A stretch of DNA of 64,000 nucleotides from Vibrio brasiliensis LMG 20546 (GTDB taxonomy: Bacteria; Pseudomonadota; Gammaproteobacteria; Enterobacterales; Vibrionaceae), in contig NZ_AEVS01000081.1 of the NCBI RefSeq assembly GCF_000189255.1, positions 96,088-160,087 of the forward strand, written 5' to 3'. Positions 27,304-36,215 of the stretch are shown in pieces. Position 1 is the first letter of the stretch. Each line of letters opens with the position of its first letter. The translations under genes were made by a program, and so were the position numbers. The notes beneath the pieces are model-generated. The model did not search any database. It saw only the letters and a program-made list of their open reading frames with translations, and was not told the DNA's origin.

Positions 27304-27408
27304 TGACCGTTAAGGGTCAATAGGATAGCGGCTGAAATGGTCTCGGAGCGGCTTGCATTAAAACTCCACCATTTCGTCCGCAATAGTGCGGCGAACCATA
27401 TAAGGTTC
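27304..27408 (+). promoter_or_regulatory. Structured 5' leader of the chitinase gene, candidate RNA switch
   Basis: The 413-bp gap before the chitinase holds a dense hairpin array: GACC/GGTC (27305-27318); a long stem in which GCGG (27328-27331), GAAATGGT (27334-27341) and GGAG (27345-27348) pair with CCGC (27378-27381), ACCATTTC (27368-27375) and CTCC (27364-27367); a CCGCA/TGCGG hairpin (27378-27391); and GAACC/GGTTC (27393-27408). The CCGC at 27378 can pair with either upstream or downstream GCGG, so two folds exclude each other. It ends 12 bases before the ribosome site. No known riboswitch consensus was recognised. The rest of the gap (27067-27300) is AT-rich, with no gene. Confidence 0.5.
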
Positions 27409-27430
27409 AATTGTCTAATAAGGATTGATA

Positions 27431-29398
27431 ATGATTAAAAAAAGAAGCGTGCCTTTAGCAGTGGGGGTGATGGCGACGGGTCTTGTGCCAAGCATAGCTC
27501 TCGCAGAAACCTATGATATCAATTTGAGTCAGTTACAGGCCGACGAGCAAGAGATTATCGCTCAGGCACCTGAGGGCTTGGCATTGGTTCAGGAGTCGAT
27601 AGAGACTTTAGATAACGATGTGGTTGAAGCGATTACCGTTAACTCACCTTCGAATCCGGAGAACGTAAAACGTGTCGAGTCGATCGTTTCTGAGCAACAG
27701 TGGGAGTTCTTGTTTCCAGAACGTCACCAGAACTACACCTATCTCAATTTCCTTAAAGGGGTGGGAAAATACCCAGCATTTTGTGGCACTTACAGTGATG
27801 GAAGGGATTCAGACGCGATTTGTCGTAAATCTCTGGCCACTATGTTTGCCCATTTTACTCAAGAGACTGGCGGCCATAATGCTTACAGCGAGAATCCACA
27901 ATGGCGTCAAGGCTTAGTCTATCTAAGAGAGATTGGCTGGGATGAAAATACGCCCGGAGGCTACGGAATTTGTGACTCAGGATTGTGGCAGGGGCAGGCG
28001 TATCCTTGTGGAACATTCCCGGATGGCTCCAATAAGAGTTACTTTGGTCGAGGGGCTAAACAGCTCAGTTACAACTACAACTATGGACCTTTCTCATACT
28101 CAATCTATGGCAATGTTGAAAAGCTACTTAACGAACCTGAGTTAGTTGCCGATACCTGGTTGAACCTTGCCAGCGCGGTGTTCTTCTATCTCTATCCCCA
28201 ACCTCCAAAACCAAGCATGCTGCATGTTATGGATGGTACTTGGCAGCCAAATCAGGAAGACCTGAATAACGGCTTGGTGCCAGGATTTGGTGTGACAACT
28301 CAGATCATCAATGGTGGTGTTGAGTGTGGTGGCTCTTCAGAGCATCAACAATCGTTGAATCGAATCGAGTACTACCGTGAATTTGCTTCATATCTTGGTG
28401 TTGACGTACCAGAAGATGAAGTTCTGGGCTGTGCGAGCATGAAGCAGTTTACCGAATCAGGCGCTGGTGCGCTGCAAGTCTACTGGGAGCAGGATTGGTC
28501 CTGGACTCCGGATACGCCAAGCGGTGAAGTCTACAAGTGTCAGCTTGTTGCCTATCAAGGTCCATTCTCTGCTTTTATTGATGGTGATTATGTAAAATGT
28601 GTCGATAACAAGTTTGATGTCAACATTATCGATGATAGTGGCCCGCAGCCTCCAGTGGCGGATGCAGGAAGTGATGTCACCTTATACTCAGACAATAGCA
28701 ACGTGACTCTTGATGGTAGTGGTTCCCAAAATGGTAGCAGCGAGAGCGTAACTTATCAGTGGACTCAAGTTTCACCATCGGCGCCTACTCTGACGATAAC
28801 GAATGCGGATCAAGCTTCTGCATCTGTAGTCGTACCTCCGGTAGACAGTGACGTGCGTTTTGAGTTTAGTCTCACAGTGACCAACAGCGACGGCGTTAGT
28901 GACTCAGATACAATGGCGATTAACGCTCAGCCAATGCCAGGTAATTTCCCTCCTGAAGTTACCCTTAACGCACCTGAAAGTGCTACCGCTGGTGGTGTCG
29001 CGCAGCTTAGTGTATCGATTGACGATGTCGATGACAGCTCGTTCAACATTGTTTGGAACTCGGCAGAGAGCATTCAGTTGGTAGTGGCGGATGACAATTT
29101 ATCTGCGAGCTTTACAGCACCAGATGTGGCGGAAGTAACGTCTGCAACTGTATCTGTTGAAGTGACTGATTCGGCCAACAATGTTGTGACTGAAAGCAAA
29201 ACCATCACTCTTCAGCCTCAAGGCGGAGCCTATCCGGCGTGGCAACTTGGTCATGCATATAACGAAGGGGATTTGGTGACAGAGCAAGGGGTCAACTACG
29301 AGTGTAAAAAGTGGCCAGTGACAGGCTGGTGTGGTGCGAATGAAGTGTACAAACCAGGTGAAGGCCTTTACTGGCAAGAAGCGTGGATTCAGCACTAA
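27431..29398 (+). CDS. Secreted GH19 chitinase with PKD-like and chitin-binding domains
   Basis: 655 residues. The signal peptide ends at IALA. The GH19 catalytic domain (about 85-340) has Glu145 in HFTQETGGH and Glu167 in YLREIGW, 22 residues apart as in plant class chitinases, plus YFGRGAKQLSYNYNYG. A PKD/Ig-like domain (PPVADAGSDVTL) and a second Ig-like domain follow, then a C-terminal carbohydrate-binding module of the CBM5/12 type (YPAWQLGHAYNEGDLV to YWQEAWIQH). It should hydrolyse chitin outside the cell after type II secretion. ATG 27431 has AAGGA at 27420-27424, preferred over TTG 27425. The structured leader suggests post-transcriptional control. Confidence 0.92.
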   Translation: MIKKRSVPLAVGVMATGLVPSIALAETYDINLSQLQADEQEIIAQAPEGLALVQESIETLDNDVVEAITVNSPSNPENVKRVESIVSEQQWEFLFPERHQNYTYLNFLKGVGKYPAFCGTYSDGRDSDAICRKSLATMFAHFTQETGGHNAYSENPQWRQGLVYLREIGWDENTPGGYGICDSGLWQGQAYPCGTFPDGSNKSYFGRGAKQLSYNYNYGPFSYSIYGNVEKLLNEPELVADTWLNLASAVFFYLYPQPPKPSMLHVMDGTWQPNQEDLNNGLVPGFGVTTQIINGGVECGGSSEHQQSLNRIEYYREFASYLGVDVPEDEVLGCASMKQFTESGAGALQVYWEQDWSWTPDTPSGEVYKCQLVAYQGPFSAFIDGDYVKCVDNKFDVNIIDDSGPQPPVADAGSDVTLYSDNSNVTLDGSGSQNGSSESVTYQWTQVSPSAPTLTITNADQASASVVVPPVDSDVRFEFSLTVTNSDGVSDSDTMAINAQPMPGNFPPEVTLNAPESATAGGVAQLSVSIDDVDDSSFNIVWNSAESIQLVVADDNLSASFTAPDVAEVTSATVSVEVTDSANNVVTESKTITLQPQGGAYPAWQLGHAYNEGDLVTEQGVNYECKKWPVTGWCGANEVYKPGEGLYWQEAWIQH

Positions 29399-29425
29399 TC
29401 GCAGCATACAACTAAACAAAAATGC

Positions 29426-29455
29426 ATGCCGTCCAAATTGGGCGGCATTCTATTA
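29426..29455. terminator. Terminator between chitinase and solute-binding gene
   Basis: ATGCCGTCC / GGGCGGCAT stem with one G-T pair, followed by TCTATTATT; usable from both convergent sides. Confidence 0.75.
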
Positions 29456-29467
29456 TTGATCCGCTGA

Positions 29468-30211
29468 CTACTGAGCGGAGTGTTTAGCCTGCATACTGGT
29501 AAGGTAGGGATCGAGCGTTGCTTTTAGCTCGGCTTTGGCAGGAAACTTTTTAGAAATCAGCATATAAAATTTATGGGGGCGCATATTCGGTACCACTTCA
29601 GCAACCAGATTGTCCTGAATGTAATCAATGCCCCAAACCGATTTAATCCCATCAATGATCTCCACCCAGTTAAGGTACACCTCGCAACCGCCTCGTTCCA
29701 ACATATCCAAAGCATCTTTAACTGAGTTTCCGGCTCGGATGATGTTGTTGAGATTAAAGTCGGTGTAGTTATAGCCGTGATTGCCACAGACTTTGTAATC
29801 GGTTAGCTCCTTAACATCGCTGATGGTCAGTCCTTGAGGGAAGCGATCCAATGAGTAAATATAGTAGGGTGTAATGCTATAGTACCACTCAGTATAAAGA
29901 TAATCTCTATCTCTGTCTGTGTTGTACGAAGAACTGACTGCCAAATCAAATTCTCCCATTTTTGTCCCTCTGAGACAACGGGACCAAGAGGTCATAGTGA
30001 TGTCATAGCTGATCCCATTTTTCATCAGGGCTTCGTCAAGAATCTCAATGTCATAGCCGAGCGTTTGTTCATCTATTACGTAGGTGTAAGGAGGCCAGTC
30101 GATAGCATCACCACAGACTTTTACATGGGTTAAGCTTGTATTGTGTGCGTGGCTTATATTACTTGTTAGTGCGGTGAAACAAGCGATGATTATGACCGTA
30201 AACCGAAGCAT
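29468..30211 (-). CDS. Orphan periplasmic solute-binding protein, family 3
   Basis: 247 residues with a signal peptide ending at SHA. It has the amino-acid-binding protein fold start (VKVCGDAIDWPPYTYVID, GYDIEILDEALMKNGI) and the mid-domain FDLAVSSSYNTDRDRDYLYTE. Four cysteines may form disulfides. No permease or ATPase adjoins it, so it may feed a distant transporter or act as a sensor. In Vibrio, orphan members like this are common and their ligands unknown. Confidence 0.85.
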   Translation of the reverse strand: MLRFTVIIIACFTALTSNISHAHNTSLTHVKVCGDAIDWPPYTYVIDEQTLGYDIEILDEALMKNGISYDITMTSWSRCLRGTKMGEFDLAVSSSYNTDRDRDYLYTEWYYSITPYYIYSLDRFPQGLTISDVKELTDYKVCGNHGYNYTDFNLNNIIRAGNSVKDALDMLERGGCEVYLNWVEIIDGIKSVWGIDYIQDNLVAEVVPNMRPHKFYMLISKKFPAKAELKATLDPYLTSMQAKHSAQ

Positions 30212-30276
30212 CTTTGACTCTTCCTTAAACGCAATAACCTGAGTATAGCTAAGGTTTTCTAACCTTTCGAACTAGA

Positions 30277-31059
30277 TTAAGCAGCTGGAAATATCATCGG
30301 AAAGTTTAGTGTCGGATGAGGTGAGACGATTGAATCATAACCGTAAACTTTTTTGATTAAATCAGAGTTCAGTGCTTGCCATGGCGTAGCGTCGCAGACA
30401 ATTTTGCCCTGATCCAATACAACCAGTCGATCGGAATATTGTGCAGCAAGGTTTAAATCATGTAGTACCACGACAACGGCAGTTGAAAATTCATCAGCAA
30501 GTCTACGGGCAATCTTCAGTGTATTGTGCTGGTGGGCTAAATCCAGAGCAGAAGTAGGCTCATCCAGCATCAGTATCTTTTGATGTTGTGCCTGATCGAG
30601 TTGCACCAATACTCGCGCAAGATGCAGGCGCTGTTTTTCTCCACCGGATAATGAGGGATAGAGACGCTCACTAAGATGGCTGACATCGGTCATCGCCATA
30701 TACTTACGAGCAAGTGCCTGAGCCTCTTTAGTAGGAACATTAAGCGGAATGGCACCCAGCTCAACGACTTCATGAGCAAGAAACGGAAAACTCAGCGTGC
30801 TGTGCTGAGGGAGCATCCCCAGATGTTTTGCCAGATCTTCAGGCAGCCACTGCTGACGCGGACGGCCAAAGTAGCGGATATCGCAGCCCGAAGGAATTTC
30901 TCCACACAATAGTTTTAGCAGGGTACTTTTGCCTGCCCCGTTCGGGCCTAACAGCGTGGTTACTTCACCTGCGCGAAGCTCGATATTGATCTCTTCGAGT
31001 ACTGTCCGGTTACCAAATGTCATCGAAACATGTTTTGCGGATAAAACGGTGTCATGCAT
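30277..31059 (-). CDS. hutD: Haemin ABC transporter ATP-binding protein HutD
   Basis: 260 residues with Walker A GPNGAGKST, signature LSGGEKQR, Walker B ILMLDEP and the switch histidine in VVVLHDLNLA. It energises haem import through HutC. Its start overlaps the stop of hutC by one base; it is the last gene of tonB-exbB-exbD-hutBCD. Confidence 0.95.
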   Translation of the reverse strand: MHDTVLSAKHVSMTFGNRTVLEEINIELRAGEVTTLLGPNGAGKSTLLKLLCGEIPSGCDIRYFGRPRQQWLPEDLAKHLGMLPQHSTLSFPFLAHEVVELGAIPLNVPTKEAQALARKYMAMTDVSHLSERLYPSLSGGEKQRLHLARVLVQLDQAQHQKILMLDEPTSALDLAHQHNTLKIARRLADEFSTAVVVVLHDLNLAAQYSDRLVVLDQGKIVCDATPWQALNSDLIKKVYGYDSIVSPHPTLNFPMIFPAA

Positions 31060-32096
31060 CAGAGGATCTTTCCTTTTTGCTGGAAGAGCAGATAGATAAA
31101 AAAGGGCGCGCCGATAAGGGCCGTAACAATACCGACAGGCAGCTCTGCGGGGGCGACCACTACACGAGAAAACATATCGGCCAGAGTGAGAAGCAGTGCC
31201 CCCATCAAGGCTGAAATCGGTAGTAAGGTGCGATGATCGGGTCCGGAGAGCATTCTGCCCAAGTGGGGAATAACCAGACCAATAAAGCCAATCATACCGG
31301 ACACACTGACTGTCACCCCAACGCCTACTGCAGTGAGTAGGATCAGTTGACGCTTTAATCTCTGTACTGGAATGCCTAGGTGCGCCGCTTCTGCCTCACC
31401 AAGCAACAGTGCGTTGAGGGCCATTGCTTTGCCAGTGAATATTGTCATCAGCAAGAGCAGCGTAGTCGCGCAGAGTAGGATGCCAGACCAGTTAGCGCCA
31501 GCCAGAGAGCCCATTGACCACAAGGAAAGATCGCGCAGCATCTGATCATCGGCGACAAAACTCATGTAACCAATACCGGCGCCAGAAAGTGCGCTGATAG
31601 CTACTCCTGCTAGCAACATAATTGTCACTGAGGTCCCCATTTTGCTGGTACCGAGTTTATAGACCAATACGGTAGTCAGTGCTCCGCCAAGAAAAGCAAA
31701 CACTGGCACCGCCGCTAAGTTCATAAACTGAGGATATTGCTGACTAACCTCTGCAAACAGAACGATGGCGAGTGCTGCACCCAGGGAAGCTCCGGCTGAG
31801 ACCCCGATGATCCCAGGTTCGGCAAGAGGATTTCGAAATAGCCCCTGCATCACGGTGCCACATAAGGCCAGTATTGCGCCGACCAACATACATAATAGAG
31901 TGCGCGGGAAGCGTATTTCATGAATCACAAGGTTGATATGAGGAGCTAGCTGGTCCGATTGCAAAAGCAAGCTTTGCACGCTGTTCCAGAAGCTAATATC
32001 CATCGGTCCGACCGTGATAGAGCTAATGCCGGTCACGGTCAGAACGAGGCTGCCAAGGACGATGGCAGCAGGAAAGGGGAGTCGACGCATTAACAT
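31059..32096 (-). CDS. hutC: Haemin ABC transporter permease HutC
   Basis: 345 residues of the FecCD permease family, with about ten membrane helices and the conserved segments NPLAEPGIIGVSAGASLGAA and GFIGLVIPHLGRMLSGPDHR. It moves haem from HutB across the inner membrane. It lies 13 bp after hutB in the same transcription unit. Confidence 0.95.
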   Translation of the reverse strand: MLMRRLPFPAAIVLGSLVLTVTGISSITVGPMDISFWNSVQSLLLQSDQLAPHINLVIHEIRFPRTLLCMLVGAILALCGTVMQGLFRNPLAEPGIIGVSAGASLGAALAIVLFAEVSQQYPQFMNLAAVPVFAFLGGALTTVLVYKLGTSKMGTSVTIMLLAGVAISALSGAGIGYMSFVADDQMLRDLSLWSMGSLAGANWSGILLCATTLLLLMTIFTGKAMALNALLLGEAEAAHLGIPVQRLKRQLILLTAVGVGVTVSVSGMIGFIGLVIPHLGRMLSGPDHRTLLPISALMGALLLTLADMFSRVVVAPAELPVGIVTALIGAPFFIYLLFQQKGKIL

Positions 32097-32109
32097 AACC
32101 TGGATGTTG

Positions 32110-32955
32110 TTATCTCAGTAGCGCGCTCAGGCGTTCGGCTTCTGACAGGCTTTTTAAGCCCAGACCACCTACCAGAGCGCGGCCATCGATTTGGATGATC
32201 CGTTTGTTTTGCCCCGCTGGCGTTGCAGCAAGCATCGGCATTTTTGCCACAATCTCATCTGCGCCACCGAGTTTGTTATAACTTCGTCCACTGACCAGAA
32301 TTACATCCGGCTGCATGTCTACAATCGCTTCTGTCGAAAGAGGTTTGTATGATTTAAGTTGATTCGCTGCAGGGTTACGAGCGCCTGCTAGATCGATGAT
32401 GGCGTCTGGCGTGGTGTCGCGACCAGCTACATTTGCCGGGCGGCCTTCATGGATCAGTAAGAACAAGACTTTGGGAGCTGACTTGTCATCCATTTTATTG
32501 CTCCCCAGAGCGGTAATCTGATTTTCGATTTTCTGCTTCAACGCCGCAGCTTGCGATTGGGCATTGAGCAAAGATGCGATTTGATCTACGCGCAATAGCA
32601 GCCCCTCAGGTGTAGGCTCGGTATTGACAACATCGACTTCCACCCCAGCTGAGCGCAGCTGATTTAACGTGGTGTCCGGCCCCATTTCATCTGAGCCGAT
32701 TAAACGTGTTGCCCCCAGAGCTAACAAGCCCTCAGCGGAGAGCTGTCGGTGATAGCCAATCTTAGGTAGCGTAAGTTCAGCTGGCAGTTCACTGGTGACA
32801 TCGACCGCTACAAGCTTTTGTTGCTGCCCGAGTGCTACTATCAGCTCGGTCACCGCGCTGCCTGCACTGATGATTCGTTCATTGGCCAATGAAGCAGAGG
32901 CAATAAAACACAGTGACAATGTGGTAAGACGATTGATAAGGGCTTTCTTATTCAT
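32110..32955 (-). CDS. hutB: Periplasmic haemin-binding protein HutB
   Basis: 281 residues with a signal peptide ending at ASLA. It has the class III (TroA-like) binding-protein layout: RIISAGSAVTELIVALG at the start, KIGYHRQLSAEGLLAL, and a long central helix. It binds haem in the periplasm and docks on HutCD. The gene follows exbD by 11 bp. Confidence 0.94.
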   Translation of the reverse strand: MNKKALINRLTTLSLCFIASASLANERIISAGSAVTELIVALGQQQKLVAVDVTSELPAELTLPKIGYHRQLSAEGLLALGATRLIGSDEMGPDTTLNQLRSAGVEVDVVNTEPTPEGLLLRVDQIASLLNAQSQAAALKQKIENQITALGSNKMDDKSAPKVLFLLIHEGRPANVAGRDTTPDAIIDLAGARNPAANQLKSYKPLSTEAIVDMQPDVILVSGRSYNKLGGADEIVAKMPMLAATPAGQNKRIIQIDGRALVGGLGLKSLSEAERLSALLR

Positions 32956-32966
32956 AGTTAACTCGA

Positions 32967-33380
32967 TTATTTAGACTCTTCCGTGAGCAGTTGGGTAGCC
33001 TGGATACCGTTTTGCTGCAGAAACGCGAGCAATTTCACCAGATGCTGAACATCTGCGGTTTTATCAGCGCCAATTACTATTGGTTGTTGGTTGGTTTTGT
33101 GCTCTTCAAGCAGTGCAAGAGTGAAGTTTTCCCAGTCAATATACGCTTTACCGTCAATTGCCCAGTGAGGTTGTGACTCAAGGATGTTGACCGTCAAAGA
33201 CTGGTTTTCCACTTCGGACACCACAGGTGAATCGACCGTTGGTAAATCAACCTCAAGTGAGTCGAGCTTGACCGCGGCGGTCAACATCAGAAAAACCATG
33301 ACGATAAAGATGATGTCGAGCAGTGGCGTTAAGTCTGGCACCAATGTGTTGCGGTTGTCTGTTTGCGCTACTTTGATCAT
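32967..33380 (-). CDS. exbD: Energy-transducing protein ExbD
   Basis: 137 residues with one N-terminal membrane helix containing the proton-path aspartate (LTPLLDIIFIVMVFLML) and a periplasmic domain. With ExbB it couples proton flow to TonB. The start overlaps the exbB stop by one base. It is the TonB1-associated copy, given its place with tonB and hutBCD. Confidence 0.95.
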   Translation of the reverse strand: MIKVAQTDNRNTLVPDLTPLLDIIFIVMVFLMLTAAVKLDSLEVDLPTVDSPVVSEVENQSLTVNILESQPHWAIDGKAYIDWENFTLALLEEHKTNQQPIVIGADKTADVQHLVKLLAFLQQNGIQATQLLTEESK

Positions 33381-34075
33381 TAACTCGCCTCGACGCTTGG
33401 ATCGCTCGGTAGCACAGCAGCATCGGTTTGCTTAGTCATGACCTGCGGAATACTCATGCCTTCAAGCCACAGGTTAACGTAGTTTAATGTGTGCTCCAGT
33501 TTGGCCATCACTCTGTCTGCCCATAGCCCAAGCAGTTGTGCGCCAGCAATAGCGGGTAGGGCGATAATCAGTCCGGCTGCGGTAGTTCGCATCGCAATGC
33601 CGAGGCCATCAGCAAGATCATTCGGGGTTATGTTGCCCGAGGAAGCGGCAACGCCTTTAAACATCTCAATCAGACCTAATACAGTACCGAGTAAACCAAT
33701 CAAAGGAGTGATCACACCGATGAGTGACAACAGGCGCAAACCCGAATTGAGCTGATGACGCTTCTCTTGCAACCACATACCCGCCGCGTCTTCTCGGAGT
33801 GTCTTCGCGAACGTATGGTGAGCCAGTAACATTGCGACCCCCTTATAAAGTAATGGGCGACGCGGCGCTAACGCCTCTGCCAGAGCGGCAATTTGTTGCG
33901 TGTTGTCGGGATGGATCTTCTCAAGCTCGGCGCGAATGGCTCGTTTCCCGACCCCTAAACTGATGATGACCTGAAAAACTCGCTCAACAATGATCATCAA
34001 AGTAAGGCCTGAGCAGATAACGAGAGGCCAGGTCATTAGCCCAAGCTGTTGCTGTAATTGATTTATTTGTTCCAT
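33380..34075 (-). CDS. exbB: Energy-transducing protein ExbB
   Basis: 231 residues of the MotA/TolQ/ExbB family: three membrane helices, with the conserved stretch LSLIGVITPLIGLLGTVLGL and TTAAGLIIALPAI. It forms the pentameric proton channel with ExbD. Stop and start codons overlap with its neighbours, so translation is coupled across tonB-exbB-exbD. Confidence 0.95.
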   Translation of the reverse strand: MEQINQLQQQLGLMTWPLVICSGLTLMIIVERVFQVIISLGVGKRAIRAELEKIHPDNTQQIAALAEALAPRRPLLYKGVAMLLAHHTFAKTLREDAAGMWLQEKRHQLNSGLRLLSLIGVITPLIGLLGTVLGLIEMFKGVAASSGNITPNDLADGLGIAMRTTAAGLIIALPAIAGAQLLGLWADRVMAKLEHTLNYVNLWLEGMSIPQVMTKQTDAAVLPSDPSVEAS

Positions 34076-34818
34076 TATCGATCCAATTTAAAACGAACAG
34101 GGATTTGAATACGGTGGGCGACACGTTGCCCATCGATAGATTGAGGGGAAAACTGCCATTTCTTGATCGCTTCCAATGCAGATTTATCGAGAATAGTGGC
34201 ACCAGATGAAGAGATAAGAACCTGTTTAACCTGGTTGCCACTCTCATCAAGCCACACCTCATACATAACCACACCCTCGATACCACGCTTTTTCGCCATT
34301 CGAGGGTACTTTGGGGGAGCAGGGCGGTTTAAAAATGACGCTTTGGTCAGCATGACTGGCTGCGAAGTAATGCCCTTGTTGACCACTTGGCTTGGTGCCT
34401 TGACGTTCGTCGGTGGTTGCTTAGACTCGGCGATGGGTTTTGCCGGTCGCTGAGATTCAGGTTTACGCTTCACCGTTTGCTGAGGCTTAGGTTTGCTCAC
34501 CACACGCTGTTTTTTAACTACAGATTGCGCAGGCTGACTGGCTACGGCTTTTTTCGGTTTAGTGGTCGGCTGTTTAACGATTTTCTTTGCTTTTGCGGGG
34601 GCAGCTTCAACTGGCTTCGCTTGGTTTTTCGTTACCGGTTGAGTGGCAGGTTCGACGCTGGGCGTTACGCTCGCCATGGTTTTGAAGTTAAGTGAAACTG
34701 AGTTGGACTGGCTGCCCACTGGCATAGCAAACGCTTTAGGCTCTTGCATGACGACGACTAACGCAGCATGCGCGGCAAAAGAAAGTCCACCGGCAATGAC
34801 GTATCGTTTGATGTTCAC
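34075..34818 (-). CDS. tonB: TonB energy transducer (TonB1 type)
   Basis: 247 residues from the GTG at 34818: a short N-terminal membrane anchor (KRYVIAGGLSFAAHAALVVVM) with the His of the anchor, a Pro/Lys-rich periplasmic spacer, and a C-terminal TonB domain (PKYPRMAKKRGIEGVVMYEVW to VRFKL). It transmits energy to haem and siderophore receptors in the outer membrane. GTG is preferred because GGAGAG lies 6 bases upstream. An ATG at 34839 or 34887 would put that site inside the gene. Confidence 0.92.
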   Translation of the reverse strand: MNIKRYVIAGGLSFAAHAALVVVMQEPKAFAMPVGSQSNSVSLNFKTMASVTPSVEPATQPVTKNQAKPVEAAPAKAKKIVKQPTTKPKKAVASQPAQSVVKKQRVVSKPKPQQTVKRKPESQRPAKPIAESKQPPTNVKAPSQVVNKGITSQPVMLTKASFLNRPAPPKYPRMAKKRGIEGVVMYEVWLDESGNQVKQVLISSSGATILDKSALEAIKKWQFSPQSIDGQRVAHRIQIPVRFKLDR

Positions 34819-34878
34819 CCTATCTCTCCGTCTAACCATATTGTTCAACCTGAGCTCGATTATTGCGTACAATGAAAA

Positions 34879-34893
34879 TAAGATCAATTATCA
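34879..34893. promoter_or_regulatory. Candidate Fur box between tonB and hutX
   Basis: TAAGATC-A-ATTATCA matches the 7-1-7 Fur pattern at 10 of 14 positions, with a perfect ATTATCA right arm. It lies between the divergent tonB and hutX units, both of which are iron-repressed in other vibrios. Confidence 0.5.
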
Positions 34894-34964
34894 ATTGCAT
34901 TCTTATTTGTGCCAATCTATGATCTTTGCCCTCAGTTAAACGTGAAGTAGAAAGACGTTAGTCG

Positions 34965-35024
34965 ATGAAAGCCAAGTTTGGAGAATCCCTTTTCCCAGAC
35001 GAAGATAAAGGTACTAAAGTCTAA
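34965..35024 (+). CDS. Possible 19-residue leader peptide or remnant
   Basis: A short open frame (begins MKAKFGESLFPDED, ends TKV) lies where hutW is usually found in vibrios, upstream of hutX. It has no good ribosome site. It may be noise, a leader peptide, or the scar of a hutW deletion. A CCCTC/GAGGG hairpin (35041-35056) follows it. Confidence 0.2.
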   Translation: MKAKFGESLFPDEDKGTKV

Positions 35025-35074
35025 TAAGTAGATAACGTCTCCCTCCGGAATGAGGGGAAAATCAGGGAAAGGTT

Positions 35075-35578
35075 ATGCTCGAACTCAAACAGCAAGTTGC
35101 TCAGCTTATGGAGCAAGAACCCACATTACTTCCAGTCGAAATGGCTGAGAAACTGAATGTATCCGAATTTCAAATTGTCGCTTCTCTGCCTGAAGAGATG
35201 GTGACGTTAGTGGCCGGTGAACAGGCGCAAATGATCCTTGAGAAGCTGGTTGGTTTTGGTCCAGTGACAACCATTGTTCATTCGTTTGGTTCAATTTTTG
35301 AGGTCAAAGCGCCTTTCCCTAAAGGAAAGGTTGCCCGAGGTTATTACAACTTAATGGGCAAAGAGGGGGAACTAGATGGTCACCTTAAGCTCGAACATAT
35401 CAAGGATGTCGCGCTGGTCAGTAAACCCTTCAGAGGACGAGAAAGTCACTATTTTGGTTTCTTTTGTCCCGAAGGGAATAATATGTTTAAAGTCTACTTG
35501 GGGCGTGATGATAAGCGCCAGTTATTGGCACTCCAGGTAGAGACGTTCAAACGCTGGCAGCGCGAGTTAAGCCAATAG
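35075..35578 (+). CDS. hutX: Haem utilisation protein HutX
   Basis: 167 residues. The signature APFPKGKVARGYYNLMGKEGELDGHLKL and KPFRGRESHYFGFF are those of the HutX/ChuX family, an intracellular haem carrier that hands haem to HutZ. It starts with a helical N-terminus (QQVAQLMEQEPTLLP). It is followed by hutZ after 37 bp. The usual preceding hutW is absent. Confidence 0.95.
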   Translation: MLELKQQVAQLMEQEPTLLPVEMAEKLNVSEFQIVASLPEEMVTLVAGEQAQMILEKLVGFGPVTTIVHSFGSIFEVKAPFPKGKVARGYYNLMGKEGELDGHLKLEHIKDVALVSKPFRGRESHYFGFFCPEGNNMFKVYLGRDDKRQLLALQVETFKRWQRELSQ

Positions 35579-35615
35579 TCGATACAGAATAACAAAAGAA
35601 AGTTAGGAGTCTTAA

Positions 35616-36146
35616 ATGGATCAACAAGTTAAGCAGGAGCGTTTGCAAGGCCGCTTAGAACCTGAGATCAAAGAGTTTCGCCAAGAGCGCCGCACTTTGC
35701 AGCTTGCGACTGTGGATGAGAACGGGCGCCCAAATGTCAGCTATGCCCCATATGTACAAAATCAGGATGGCTACTTTGTTTTGATCTCTGAAATTGCTCG
35801 TCATGCGCGCAACCTGCAAGTAAATCCAAATGTATCGATTATGATGATTGAAGATGAAGACAGTTCGAAACAGTTGTTTGCTCGTAAACGTCTGACCTTT
35901 GATGCGGTTGCTTCGGTCGTACCGCGCGACAGTCAGCAGTGGCAACAGGTCATTGCTCAGATGCAGGGGCGTTTTGGTGAAATCATTGAAGGCCTGAGTC
36001 AGCTTGAGGACTTTGTCCTGTTCAACCTGAAAGCTGAGAAAGGGCTATTTGTGAAAGGTTTTGGACAGGCCTATCAAGTGTCGGGTGATGACTTAGTGGA
36101 CTTTGTGCACCTCGAGCAAGGGCATAAAAAGGTTTCCAACCAGTAG
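35616..36146 (+). CDS. hutZ: Haem-degrading enzyme HutZ
   Basis: 176 residues of the split-barrel pyridoxamine-phosphate-oxidase-like fold (RRTLQLATVDENGRPNVSYAPYV). HutZ binds haem from HutX and opens the ring to release iron. A strong TAGGAG site precedes ATG. The GHKKVSNQ tail includes the C-terminal region typical of HutZ. Confidence 0.95.
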   Translation: MDQQVKQERLQGRLEPEIKEFRQERRTLQLATVDENGRPNVSYAPYVQNQDGYFVLISEIARHARNLQVNPNVSIMMIEDEDSSKQLFARKRLTFDAVASVVPRDSQQWQQVIAQMQGRFGEIIEGLSQLEDFVLFNLKAEKGLFVKGFGQAYQVSGDDLVDFVHLEQGHKKVSNQ

Positions 36147-36172
36147 CTTATCGGATAGCTTAGAAGATAATG

Positions 36173-36200
36173 AAGGAGCCATGATGGCTCCTTTGTGTTT
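36173..36200 (+). terminator. Rho-independent terminator after hutZ
   Basis: AAGGAGCC / GGCTCCTT stem with an ATGAT loop, followed by TGTGTTTT. It lies only 16 bp before the next start. Confidence 0.75.
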
Positions 36201-36215
36201 TATTGAGGAAAAGTG

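Noticed and set aside
27304-27424. c-di-GMP-I (GEMM) riboswitch before the chitinase
   Set aside because: The expected conserved core (CACGCACAGGGCAAACC-type segment and tetraloop-receptor) is not present.
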